A stretch of 64,000 bases of DNA from Bathynomus jamesi (lineage: Eukaryota > Arthropoda > Malacostraca > Isopoda > Cirolanidae): contig JAJOZX010009049.1 of assembly GCA_023014485.1 (NCBI GenBank), forward strand, positions 1-64,000, in the 5' to 3' direction. Shown piece after piece: positions 1 to 64,000 of this stretch. The number at the start of each line of letters is the position of its first letter. Position 1 is the stretch's first letter. Below the pieces are notes generated by a model. That model was given only the letters and a program-made list of their open reading frames with translations. It did not search any database and had not been told where the DNA came from. A program made the translations under genes and the position numbers.

Positions 1-885
1 TTGTGCTCAATTTCGAGTTCGCCAAGGCTTGAGTGCTTGGCATGAAATAGCTAAGCCACGGAAGAGTGATCTTAATATTGAAGATCGGCTATGGTTTTGT
101 GATTATCTTGAGGAATGGACGGAAGACGATTTCCTTCACTTGGTTGTCAGCGATGAATTCTTCGTTTATGTCTCCAGAAAACCAAATTTTCAGAATGATC
201 GGGTTTGGGCAACAACTGATGAAGTCCCAGACGACCAGAAGTATCGAGAAATAGTAAAAAATCCAGCATGTGTGGGTGTTTTCATTATGTTCTCTATTCG
301 GAAGCTCATCTGGGTTATCAAACCAAGAGGAACCAGTTGGGATGGGCCTTATTTTCGAAATGTAATTTTAGCCCAACATGTAATTCCGTTTTTGAAAGAC
401 CCCGAGTGTGTTTTGGATGTTGAACAGGCAACCTTTCTTCACGACAAAGCCCCCTGTATGAAAGCACTTGCGACTCAACAACTGCTTAAGACAATAACAT
501 TGATTTTTTCGGAAATAATGAATGGCCTGGCAATTCTCCCGATCTTAATGTCTGTGAACATGTCGGATCCATCATGAAGGATCGGGTGGAGTCCTTAATG
601 CTGGAACAACCCATTCAGAATCGGTATTCAACAGAAATTATGACTGCAAAGATCAACGAAGTCCTTGAAGAAATGAGGCATGATACCGATCTCTTTGAGA
701 CACTTCTGGGATCATACCCCCGTCGATTAATGGCCGTCAGAGCTGCAAATGGGGGCAACACCCGATATTAAAACAAGTGTTTTTTATTCAAACTTAAACG
801 CTCTTTCGCGTGGTTTTGTCTGCTTTTTTCTATTCCTTTCAGTTTCTTCTGTACAGGGGGGGCAATCATTTCCTGACACCCTTTA
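1..885 (+). mobile_element. Right part of a Tc1/mariner-like transposon
   Basis: The transposase remnant is followed by about 110 bases of 3' non-coding sequence and a terminal GGGGGGCAATCATTTCCTGA-like end closing with CACCC near 881-885. The left end lies outside the window, so the inverted repeat cannot be verified here. Confidence 0.6.
2..771 (+). pseudogene. Tc1/mariner-superfamily transposase, frameshifted, 5' part off the window
   Basis: The frame is open from base 2. It covers the catalytic half of an IS630/Tc1/mariner-type transposase that would cut and paste its own element. Seen: a first acidic site in SDEFFVY (about base 150), a tryptophan-rich strand, FLHDKAPCMKA with the second Asp near base 440, then after a frame change near 488-495 the motif NSPDLNVCEH and a C-terminal helix region ending at a TAA at 769-771. 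The frame break and the missing N-terminal helix-turn-helix half make this copy dead as seen. The subgroup (DD34E, DD37D or other) cannot be fixed without alignment. Family assignment is firm; whether the missing half exists to the left is unknown. Confidence 0.8.
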
Positions 886-906
886 TACTTAACTACGAGA
901 AATCCA

Positions 907-1056
907 ATGTTAAAAGAACAGATTTCCTTCGAATTTTTGTACATTGATTTAGGAAAGAAATTTACAGACCAAGAACTTCAGAATATACTGAAGAAGTATT
1001 ATATCGATTGTTATAATAATTCTTTAAATAAAGTTGTAGTCGAAAGACGCAAATGA
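907..1056 (+). other. Unrecognised 49-codon open frame
   Basis: ATG at 907 to TGA at 1054-1056, lysine/tyrosine-rich and acidic in places, with no family resemblance that I recognise. It may be chance in AT-rich DNA. The rest of 886-1300 holds nothing else I can support. Confidence 0.15.
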
Positions 1057-1301
1057 CAGCAAAGGAAAGGATACATCGTTATTTTGGGTACAAAAGAACC
1101 TCTAAAAATATAGTAATATTCTTTCCACTTTGGAGAAAGTTTACAATCACTCGTATCAGATCATAATCATCTCAATATATCTCGGATGCTACGTCGTGGC
1201 CAGTGTCGTAACACCGTTTCCCGTTGATCAGCGAAATTAACCCTTTATTGAAAGAATTTTCTGTAGGGTTAAGTTATAAATGCGTGTATATGAAAGGTTA
1301 T

Positions 1302-1517
1302 AAATTTGGGATCACCTGAAGATCAGGGCCCCCAGCCTTCTTTAGTTGTCTTATAAGGCTAACTAACAAAAATATCACGACCAAACCTAACCAATCGTTA
1401 GGTCAACTGTACGCCCTTGACGATTGGTTAGGTTAGGTCGTGATATTTTCGTTAGTTAGCCTTATAAAGCTAACTAAAGAAGGCTGGGGGCCCTGAACTT
1501 CAGGTGATCCGAAATTT
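1302..1517. mobile_element. Fold-back MITE
   Basis: Two arms of about 95 bases are inverted copies of one another: GGATCACCTGAAG at 1309 against CTTCAGGTGATCC ending at 1510. The arms include GGGCCCCCAGCC and the reverse complement of GTCGTGATATTTTCGTTAGT. The loop is ACTGTACGCCCTTGAC. There is no coding capacity. Part of the core (1397-1450) recurs at 51718-51770 in a different MITE. Confidence 0.8.
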
Positions 1518-1549
1518 GTAACAGTTGTTTATATAGCGTTAAGCAACAT

Positions 1550-1680
1550 TAGGTCTGGATAGTAGTTGGATAGGAGACCGTCCTCTGCGTCTAGATTATA
1601 TAGTGACCCGTGGTTCGGATCTCGCGTAAAGCTGTAGGTCCCCTCCGTCACACGACCTTAAATATTCAGAAAGAAATTAA
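1550..1680 (+). repeat. SINE-like 3' fragment
   Basis: The stretch with CCCGTGGTTCGGAT and AAACTGTAGGT-like words resembles the 3' half of the tRNA-derived repeat at 50995-51330 and its inverse at 18021-18270. It is degraded and its borders are unclear. Bases 1681-1920 show nothing recognisable. Confidence 0.35.
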
Positions 1681-1923
1681 ACAGCCCCATCAAAACAAAA
1701 TCAATGTATCTCGATACCGGATACATCTGGTAAGAGGATAACCAGAAGTAAAATAAAATTTATAGTTATGTCTACTTATGGAGAACAGGTAACGTATTCA
1801 AAAAAAAAAATGAGCAAGGTTAAAACTAAAATGTCAAAATAGTTCGTATAAACACTAAAGGCAGAGTACCAATGTATAATAGTATCTTAAAAATCTTCAA
1901 ATTCCGAAATCATTAAAGAATTA

Positions 1924-4293
1924 CACTGGCCAACAAAATGAAACGTTTTTTCTCATCACAAACATGATCACACTTTTCTTAATGCATTTTTCGCGCTGAT
2001 TCCGAATCTGGTTTTATGTTTTTTCTAGCACGTATAGTTATATAGATACACTGGTTTTGATATTTTTAAGTTTTTGATATTGCTATAAGAAAATTTATGG
2101 ATGTATAGATCACACTTAGGAATGCTAAACAACAAATACATCATATACCTTATTCAATGTACTTATAAATAAAGAATATATACATTATTTTATTAAAAGC
2201 GCTGTGAGTGTGATTTCCTTTTGTAAATTTGGCCTGGATTGTCACGATACAGCATCCAACAATGGTCCGCCATCATGCTTTCATTCCAATATCCTTGGTA
2301 GCGCTTCTCCATCATCTGAATATCTTGATGGAAGCGCTCTCCTTGCTCGTCACTCACTGCACCAAGGTTTTCAGGAAAGAAATCTAAGTGGGAATGCAGG
2401 AAGTGAATTTTTAACGACATTCGACACTCCATTTCTTTGAAGGCATCAAGGAGGTTTTTGACTCCATCCTTATACGCAGGTGACTTGTTGCTTCCAAGAA
2501 AGTTTTCACATATCCATTTGAACGCCAGCCAAGCCTTCAATTCCAGCGGACTTAGGACTTTTTCAAATTCAGTGTCATTCAAAACCTCCCTTATTTGTGG
2601 CCCAACAAAAATTCCTTCCTTCAATTTGCTGCAGTAACCTTCGGAAATTTCCTTGAAAGGTATTGGAACCCTTCAGAATTGACTTTACCCATTGCTTTAA
2701 CAAAATTCTTCATTAAACCAAGTTTAATGTGAAGAGGTGGCAGATAGATCTTTTGGGGATCCACTAAAGGGACAGACTGGACATTGCTTATCCCTGGGAC
2801 ATATGTATACCTAAGTGGCCAGTCACTTTTGGTGTAATGTTCTCTAGTGGCGCGACTGTCCCACAGGCAAAGGAAACAACAAAATTTTGTGAATCCTGAC
2901 TGCATACCCATAAGCATTCCTATAACTTTTAGATCTCCACAAACATTCCATTGATGACTGTCGTATTTGATTGCCTTAAGTAGTATATCCATATTGTCAT
3001 ATGTCTCTTTTAGATGGACGGAATGGGCAATGGGGATGGATGGCATTATATTACCATTATGCAAAAGAACTGCTTTCAGGCTTCTCTGCGACGAATCAAT
3101 AAAGAGGCGCCACTCAGATGCCACATACGTCTGAGATATGGCTGTAAATAGTCCATTGATGTCATGGCAATAACAGAGAGGACCGTCTACTGAAAAGAAT
3201 GCTGTTAATTCAAAATTCCGCTTTCGGTAGTAACTAATACGAACATACATTGTTCTCAAGTAAATTGTTCTCCTTTAGTCTTGAGGCGAGAAGCTCTGAT
3301 TTCTCTTTAGACAGCGATAAGTCTCTAACAAGATCATTCAACTGTCCTTGGGTTAATTTTTTAGGCTCTAAATGTCTACCTTCAAAAGTGTACTCTGGTT
3401 CTGTAGATGGTCCGGAAACGCCAGTTGCACCTTCATCACTTTCCATGTCATCTATGATAGAATCTAGCCTATCACTTGGGGGAATTGGAATGGGCAATGT
3501 TTCATCATGTTTTACTGGTCTACGTGCTGAATCCAAGTTTGGATATACAATCTGGTGTTTGTTCTTGGCAGAAAACCCCATTAAGTTCACACTACAAAAA
3601 TAACAGTCTTCATGATGATCTCTCGGCTCCCTCCATATCATGGGTATGGCAAATGGCATTGAAGCTTTCTTTTTGTTAAGCCAATCACGTAATCCATTTG
3701 AACAGCCAGAACAGATTTGATGTGGCGCCCACGGTTTATCTTGGTCACCTAGATGGCAACCAAAGTATAGCTTGTATATTTTCTTAATGTCGGTTGTAAT
3801 ACTTCGTCGCTGTGTTTTAGTTGTCAACTGGCCGCATACGAAACAGAACTTGTCGGGGTCATTCTTACATTGTCGAGGCATGTTGACTGACCTGAGCAAA
3901 CTATAAATTCAAAAAAAATGTACACCAACTTGACACGACAAGTTCTTGGACTGGACTGATCTTTTGACACACAAAGCACGGCGTTGTTGCCTGAATCACA
4001 ATGCTGCTAGACGTAAAAGCTCACACCTGAAATACATAAGATGTTTAATTAAGATAATTGAAATAAATAAGATGAATAAACTAAAAAAACACAATAAAAT
4101 AAACACAATCAAATGTTGAAATATTAGTATTTTGCCTATTTAAAATGGTTAAATCTGTGTAGTTATATATATGCCTTCATCTTGAAAACTATACGTGCTA
4201 GAAAAACTCTGAATGCAGTTTTGGAATCAGCATGAAAAATGCTATCCAGCCACCACAACTTTTACTCTGATGAAAAATCTTTGTTGACCAGTG
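1924..4293 (-). mobile_element. CACTR-ended transposon, copy 1 (2370 bp)
   Basis: The left end CACTGGCCAACAAA at 1924 is the inverse of the right end TTTGTTGACCAGTG closing at 4293. The two ends stay alignable for about 110 bases and share GCTGATTCCGAATCTG-like and CTAGCACGTATAG blocks. Direct TTA repeats flank the element (1921-1923 and 4294-4296). It lies downstream of the P450 gene. About 300 bases of non-coding DNA separate the gene from each end. Terminal CACTR with a 3-bp target duplication is the known pattern of CACTA/EnSpm-type elements; the link by protein is not shown. Confidence 0.9.
2193..3881 (-). pseudogene. Putative transposase of the CACTR-ended family, copy 1
   Basis: Starts at the ATG at 3881 (MPRQCKNDPDKFCFVCG) and ends with TAA at 2193-2195, which overlaps an AATAAA. 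Read in three frames (3881-3250, 3259-2621, 2624-2193), it covers the same blocks as the intact copy at 38776-40455: the CxxC and HxxC cluster, the WREPxxHxxDCYFC block, a Ser/Asp/Glu-rich linker, FIDSS, VCGDLK, CFLCLWDSRA, LPPLHIKLGLMKNFVKAM, and GERFHQDIQMMEKRYQG. Frame changes near 3250 and 2622, plus weak similarity at the joins, show it is inactive. Inferred role: DNA-binding and cleavage protein of the element. Confidence 0.8.
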
Positions 4294-4296
4294 TTA

Positions 4297-5525
4297 TGAT
4301 TTGACAGTGAATGTAGAAGATAGCTTGTAACATTTCTGATAAAACTTTCAAGACTGAAACGATTTGGGTAAACTAGAGAAAAATTTGTATTTATTTATGA
4401 TCCTAACAGGTTTAATTCCCAAATTTAAAGACAGAGGCTGCAAATAATCTTTTATTGGCTTTCCTCATCTTTAAACCCCCAAGTATGTTCTCAGCAAAGT
4501 TGGTAGACTTCGATTGAAGCCGAAACACAGGAAGGAGGAATAAAGGTTATAACACTGTTTCCACAACCAAGTTTAAAAGCTAAAATATTATTAAATTTCC
4601 AACTCAAATTTCACCAAACAAATATCTTTTTCTAATAAAAAGGTGAGAGTCGAAATGAAAGAGAAATGAGCACCATACATTTAACCATTATATAATATAT
4701 TTTAACAACAATCCTTTGACACCCACTAAAAAAAATTAATCATTAACTCGTTAAACTTGACAATCTATTCATTATAATAGTGAAATAGCTTAGTTATAAT
4801 AGTATAATAGTTTATATAGGTAATACAATTATGACAATAACGATTGAAAGTGTAAAATACATCATTACACTTAAAATTTTCGTCAAACGAATTCTTTTAA
4901 TTCTATTACTATATCTTAAGTATTCGTTCGTGTTTTTGTCATACATGTTAATAGATTAGGTCATTGACAGAACAAAGATTTTTACAAAGTACCACTCCTC
5001 CCGTATTACTTTGGAAGGGAGTGTAAAATTACAAATTCGCATGTACAGTTTTATTACTTTTCTTCTCAGGAATTTTTCGGGAATTACATTAGTTACCGTG
5101 ACGGTTTTTAAATCTTAAATTAAGTCTTAAATAAAAAGATACTTCATAAAGGCAAGTACTGTATTTTCAAGTTTTATGTTAGAAATGGTTCCCAAAGTCA
5201 ACTGAATAAGTAGCTTCTAAAGTTCTTAGACAACGATAAAGTTAGGTAAACAATAATTGATCAATGAAGTTAATTACATAATGTAGAATGATTTAAGCGA
5301 CGTAAAAATTTACTAATTCTAAAGAAATTTGAGAAGTTCAACTTTCCCTTTCGTCACCATATTTTCCCTTCATGTATTTTATCTCCCCGCTGGAACAGTA
5401 GCAGGAAATGTTTCTCAACAATGGATATGTCATGTGGAAGATTGTGACAGATGAAGTAGACAGATGAAGAAAATGAGTTTTTGAGGCATTGAAAGCTGCA
5501 AGGTTTTATGTGCCCCAGTCAGAGA
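4297..5525. other. AT-rich stretch without recognisable feature
   Basis: No long open frame, terminal repeat or RNA gene is visible. Short poly-A and poly-T runs and one CCACTCCTCCCGTATTAC island occur. It lies between the copy 1 transposon and old LINE debris. Confidence 0.4.
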
Positions 5526-5529
5526 TAGT

Positions 5530-5890
5530 AGAAAGATCAAAGGGTAAGGCGTGACATAGCCGTCTCACGCGAAGCATGGAGTGACTATTGAGAAGGACGC
5601 TTTGTGAAACAGGTGAAGAAGTGAAGAGTAGAATCTTCGACATCGGAGTGGATAGGACAAGAAGTGCGACTTAATAGATCATTGCTAAATAAAAGGAAGA
5701 GAGTGGGTGACAGGATAGAGCCCTGAACAACACTACTATTAATAATTTTAGGAGAAGAACGGTGGCCATCTACAACCTCAGCTATAAATCGGCCAGAAAG
5801 ACAATCGGAGATGACCGCACAGACAGAAGGATAAATACCGAAGCTGGGCAGTTTGGAAATTAAAAATTTGTACCAAACTCTATCTAATCT
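5530..5890 (-). pseudogene. Non-LTR retrotransposon reverse transcriptase fragment
   Basis: The minus strand reads through LPSFGIYPSVCAVISDCLSG, then a VVDGHRSSPK segment, VVQGSILSPTLFLLF and CPIHSDVEDSTLH. These match the palm of a LINE RT in order: the region before motif B, the PQGSxLSPxLF block, and a mutated YADDSTLH active site (here DVEDST). About 120 residues survive, the catalytic Asp pair is lost, and a stop follows. Jockey/CR1-type by feel only. Similar debris (TGGAAGATTGTGAC) recurs near 7670. Confidence 0.6.
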
Positions 5891-6624
5891 AATATTAGTT
5901 AATATTATTGTATTGTAAGAAGTGCAAAGGCTATCCTTATTAACTTAAGACAAAGTGTTTTTTGTAAGGGCAAAAACAGCATTTTCCCAATTGAACGACA
6001 GTATATTCCGTCTGCGGTTTGGACGATCCTTGTGAGAGCATGGAGCCGTTTTCTAATATTTATTTGTACGACCATATTTCAAATTCAAATTCAAAACTTT
6101 AATTAGAAAAGAATACCAGTGACAGACTTTTACAATTCTTAGATATTTGTTATGACATTTATATATTGACAGTAGTACTCTCATCTGAATATGCCCTTGG
6201 AAGCATGAAGACTTTTTGAAAAATTTAATGGCATTTAGCTTATTTATTACATAAAAATAGTGAAAATGGCAAGTAATAGTAATAGAGACAACTAAAAATA
6301 ATAATAACCATAATAATAAATACAATATAAAGTTTACAAAAGGATTTATTGTGTATTTAGTGAAAATATTACATAAAATAGTGAAAGTGGGTTGTGATAT
6401 TATTTTTTGTTGTCACTATTACTAACAGCAATAATAATAGTAAATATTGAATACTGAATAACCTTTTTATTATAAAAATAAATAAATTACTTTTACAAGT
6501 TACAATGACATAAATAATTGTGAAACAGAACTATTTATTTTATTTAATGCTTACAAAGTTTACAAAATGTTACATAATTTTAGATTAAATGATTTATTGT
6601 ATATTGGGTAGAAAATAAATGATG

Positions 6625-7020
6625 CTTAATAAAAAAAAATATGAAGTGCTTTTTTAATGATTTGCGAAATACATTTAGTGATGAAGCCTGCCTGATATGC
6701 ATAGGAATTGCATTCCATACATCTGCTCCTTTGAAAGAGAGTGCATTTTCTGCATTTTGTATTGTACAGTTAGGTTTGTGTATATAATCACTGGGTAGTC
6801 TGGTGTTACAACGATGGTGTGTTTGATAGGAGGCGATTGCTCTTTATATGTTGATTTTTAATGATTACTTTAAACATATTGACAGCAACACTGAATTTGT
6901 ACAAGTCATTTAGTTTTGAAATATTTAGCTTTTTAAACATTGGGGAAATGTGACTTTGTCTGTTGTCATTATTCGAGAGTGTTCGCAGACATTTTTTATG
7001 AATTACTTCCAAAGGATGTT
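6625..7020 (-). pseudogene. LINE ORF2 C-terminal tail
   Basis: The minus strand reads LEVIHKKCLRTLS..., HISPMFKKLNISKLNDLYKF, a stop or frame slip near 6806, then NALSFKGADVWNAIP and SSLNVFRKSLKKHFIFF. This is the usual C-terminal order in CR1/RTE-X-like LINEs (QKKALR, LF.ELNIL.L.DLY, F.G..IWN.IP, S...FK..LK.HL). It is an old 5'-truncated copy. The AT-rich regions on both sides (5891-6624 and 7021-7499) hold nothing else I can name. Confidence 0.6.
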
Positions 7021-7499
7021 TTATACATTTCTTTGAGCTACCCTATGTCGTAATGCAATATAATAAATGTGGATCAGTGAAGGAATAATATTGGGTAAGA
7101 AGTGCGTTTTAAGAGAAGGTCCTTTTTAGTTTAACTAATATAAAGAGAAATCTTGATATTTTGGATTTGGTATGTTGTACATGACTTTAAAAATTTTGTT
7201 TTTAATCTAAATTAATGCCAAGTTCTTTATCCTCATTCACCCTTGCAACAGTAGTATTCCCAATTTTTGTTTGACAGTTTGTATTAGTAATGTTTTGTGG
7301 TAATAATCGTATAAGATGACTTTGTCACGTTCAATGAAAGTTTATTAGTAGCATCCATTTATACACATTTTCTAACTGCCTGTTCGTTTCGTTAATCAGA
7401 AAGCCTACGTTATGATGAGAAGGGTGACAAGTGCGTATTGCATCTTAATATTTAAATATAAATAAATGATACATTAACTTTTTTTAAGGTAGTTTTGTC

Positions 7500-7730
7500 G
7501 TTTGTTCACAAAAAAAAGCAGTTCTATCAAGACCCCTGAACAGAGATAGCAACTGAGTGGGGTGAAGAAACTGCGGAGCCAGCATAGCACACCTAAAGAT
7601 CACGATAAAAAGAAACGCCAAGAAAGTTGAAAGAGGAAGGGTTTAATTGTATATTCTTGAAGATATGGGGATAGTCACGTGGAAGATTGTGACGAGTAAA
7701 CAGATGAATGAACTCGGTTGTTGAGGCCGT
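7500..7730. repeat. Degraded repeat related to the 5.4-kb LINE debris
   Basis: ACGTGGAAGATTGTGACGAG at about 7677 and the following AACAGATGAATGAACTC echo 5430-5480. No frame survives. Bases 7731-7999 are AT-rich 3' flank of the P450 gene. Confidence 0.3.
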
Positions 7731-7999
7731 TTTCTAATAATGTATTTCCTTGTACTACCATATTTAATTAAATAAAAATGAATAATACATTAATCTCTTT
7801 TAAGGTGTTTTATCGTTATTTCACGGCAAAATCAATTCTCTCACTAACAGTACTAAAATACGGTATGTAAAAAAGCCTTGGTGATTGCGCTGACCTAATC
7901 TGGATGTGTTAATGAAATTCAATTGCTAAATAATTTTCTGTAACCTTCTGAAGCACAAATTATACGAGAAAATCCACGAAACAAAATGAAAACAAGAGA

Positions 8000-62746
<54,747 letters not shown>

Positions 62747-62872
62747 CTTTTGAGAACAAATTATTTTATATAAACTATTAATAACAAACTTTAATAATAT
62801 GAAGACTCCGAATAACAACTCCTAAAAACATGTGATTTTAAATTATACGTAACTATGATAATAATATATATA

Positions 62873-62951
62873 CAGGGTGTCCCCAAGAAAACTATATACT
62901 GATATATATATGATGCTATAAAGAGTATATAGTTTTTTTTGGGACACCCTG
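62873..62951. mobile_element. 79-bp MITE
   Basis: CAGGGTGTCCCCAAGAAAAC and its inverse GTTTTTTTTGGGACACCCTG-like end, with TA duplicated outside (62871-62872, 62952-62953). About 30-bp arms; Tc1/mariner-type ends. Confidence 0.92.
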
Positions 62952-63281
62952 TATATCGTATTATGATGACATTATTTAATTTTCTTTCTTCTGTGAAACT
63001 CTTTTTGACTCTGCTTACCAGATTTTGGATAACACTGGTATGCATCAATTTTGCTGTCAAGGGTTTTGTAAGTGATTCTTATAGAGTTTTTCCTGCTGAT
63101 TTCGAATCTGCAATCCGTTTTTCTCAATCAGCTCAGGTTATCCGGCTATGACCTCATAAGTAAAATAGAATTTTTCGTGATTTTGTCAAAGCGGAATTGG
63201 AACAGTAACATCTATCATCACTTGTTTCACTTGTATAATATCTTTTTTTACTTTTCAGGCATATAGATAAAATATTTCATA

Positions 63282-64000
63282 ATGAATAGAGCGTGTAAAA
63301 ATGATCCCAATAGATTCTGCTACATATGTGGGACGGTTACCATGCCAAATAACCAGTCCCAAATCACTAAATTTGTGAAGACAATGTATAGAGCATACTT
63401 TGGAATTAAGCTAGGGGACCAGGACAAAACTTTCGCCCCTCATATGTGCTGCAAGACGTGCATTGAAAATTTGAGAAGATGGAGCAAAGGCAGAGCGAAA
63501 TCTTTGCCTTTTGGAATTCCCATGATTTGGAGAGAAGGAAAGGATCACGTGACAGATTGCTATTTCTGCATGACAAACCTCCAAGGTGGGCTTAAATTTA
63601 TTTTTCTTAAATATTTTGAAATCCTCGTATGAAACTTGACATAATATTCACCATAATGTAATATTCACCAGATATAGCATAATATTCACCATAATGGTAA
63701 TCATACATTTACATATACATATTGTTATAGAAAATACATTTACACATACATATTGTTATACAAGTTACATTTACATATACAATGATTGTATATTTTCTTT
63801 CTTTTTCATTCATATTGTCCCCGAAGGGACAATATGAATGAAAAAGAAAGAAAATATACAGACTCCATCGACCTATTTCATATCTTACAGACCGCAGCCT
63901 TCCCTCACGAGCCGCCACTGTCTGAATGCTTCTTCTATTTCATATGCAAGTTTTATATCCATGTTTCTTTGTTTCTATTTCAGGAGTTAACAAGAAGAAT
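63282..64000 (+). CDS. Putative transposase of the CACTR-ended family, copy 5, first exon and start of second
   Basis: ATG at 63282 (MNRACKNDPNRFCYICG), then MYRAYFGIKLGDQDKTFAPH, CCKTC, GIPMIWREGKDHVTDCYFC and MTNLQ. A 398-bp intron (63586-63983, CCAAG|GTGGGC to TATTTCAG|GAG) keeps the frame: a split Gly codon then VNKKN, which lines up with the GFTKKNKS of the intact copy. No stop or shift is visible in exon 1. The Glu usual in WREP is followed by Gly instead of Pro. The rest of the gene lies past the edge. Confidence 0.8.
63787..63860. repeat. Perfect 35-bp-arm hairpin in the copy 5 intron
   Basis: 63787-63821 and 63826-63860 are exact inverses around CGAA (TTCATTCATATTGTCCC against GGGACAATATGAATGAA). 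Upstream, 63704-63780 holds three diverged repeats of TACATTTACAYATACATATT. Confidence 0.95.

Larger units (their letters stand above)
63033..64000 (+). mobile_element. CACTR-ended transposon, copy 5, continues beyond window
   Basis: Left end CACTGGTATGC at 63033 preceded by TAA; GCTGATTTCGAATCTGC at 63096 is the conserved subterminal block. Right end off the window. Confidence 0.82.

Noticed and set aside
6053..6325. A 90-codon minus-strand frame with a hydrophobic start
   Set aside because: AT-rich chance frame; no homologous block or neighbouring gene structure.
62747..63032. First P450 exon with the membrane anchor
   Set aside because: No hydrophobic frame with a donor in the right phase is visible before copy 5; it probably lies past the window.

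Overview
This is eukaryotic genomic DNA, most likely from an arthropod. A decapod crustacean is my best guess, because of the very high load of (TA)n and other simple repeats and the CYP2-clan P450, but the window does not prove it. Nearly everything here belongs to one host gene and the transposable elements (TEs) inside its introns.

The host gene is a CYP2-clan cytochrome P450 on the minus strand. Nine exons with family-consistent splice phases can be placed at 62746-62510, 62306-62137, 50712-50587, 50381-50271, 50141-50035, 49848-49668, 15488-15389, 15021-14865 and 8187-8000 (stop). The visible coding part spans about 54.7 kb for only about 1.3 kb of exon. The exon with the membrane anchor lies beyond the right edge. 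Two introns have GC-AG ends, and one exon has a 2-nt frame defect, so this copy may be a pseudogene or carry a sequencing error.

The most interesting mobile elements are five copies of a DNA transposon family I cannot match to a named one (copy 1 1924-4293, copy 2 about 12478-14304, copy 3 38398-40964, copy 4 53303-55120, copy 5 63033 to beyond the edge). Each has CACTR-type ends, TTA or TAA flanks, a subterminal GCTGATT block, and one gene encoding an N-terminal Cys/His cluster followed by a candidate DDE core. Copy 3 is intact (559 aa) and sits inside a second transposon. Copies 4 and 5 carry introns at different positions.

From 19.8 to 34.9 kb, four head-to-tail copies of a CR1-like LINE (esterase ORF1, endonuclease-RT ORF2) are joined through CTCTT microsatellites. 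One of these arrays is 1.8 kb long. A fifth copy lies inverted at 45.4-47.6 kb, also between CT/GA repeats. Several copies are mosaics of two subfamilies. From 34.9 to 48.1 kb a second LINE, on the minus strand, is split by a 6-kb cluster of nested DNA transposons and by a 4.35-kb Tc1-like element that itself holds a LINE and a hAT MITE.

The other introns and the 3' flank hold Tc1/mariner elements, hAT MITEs with 8-bp target duplications, fold-back elements, tRNA-derived SINEs, RTE-like and other LINE debris, and one unrecognised decayed coding segment (55.3-56.6 kb). No rRNA, CRISPR array or prokaryotic operon is present.
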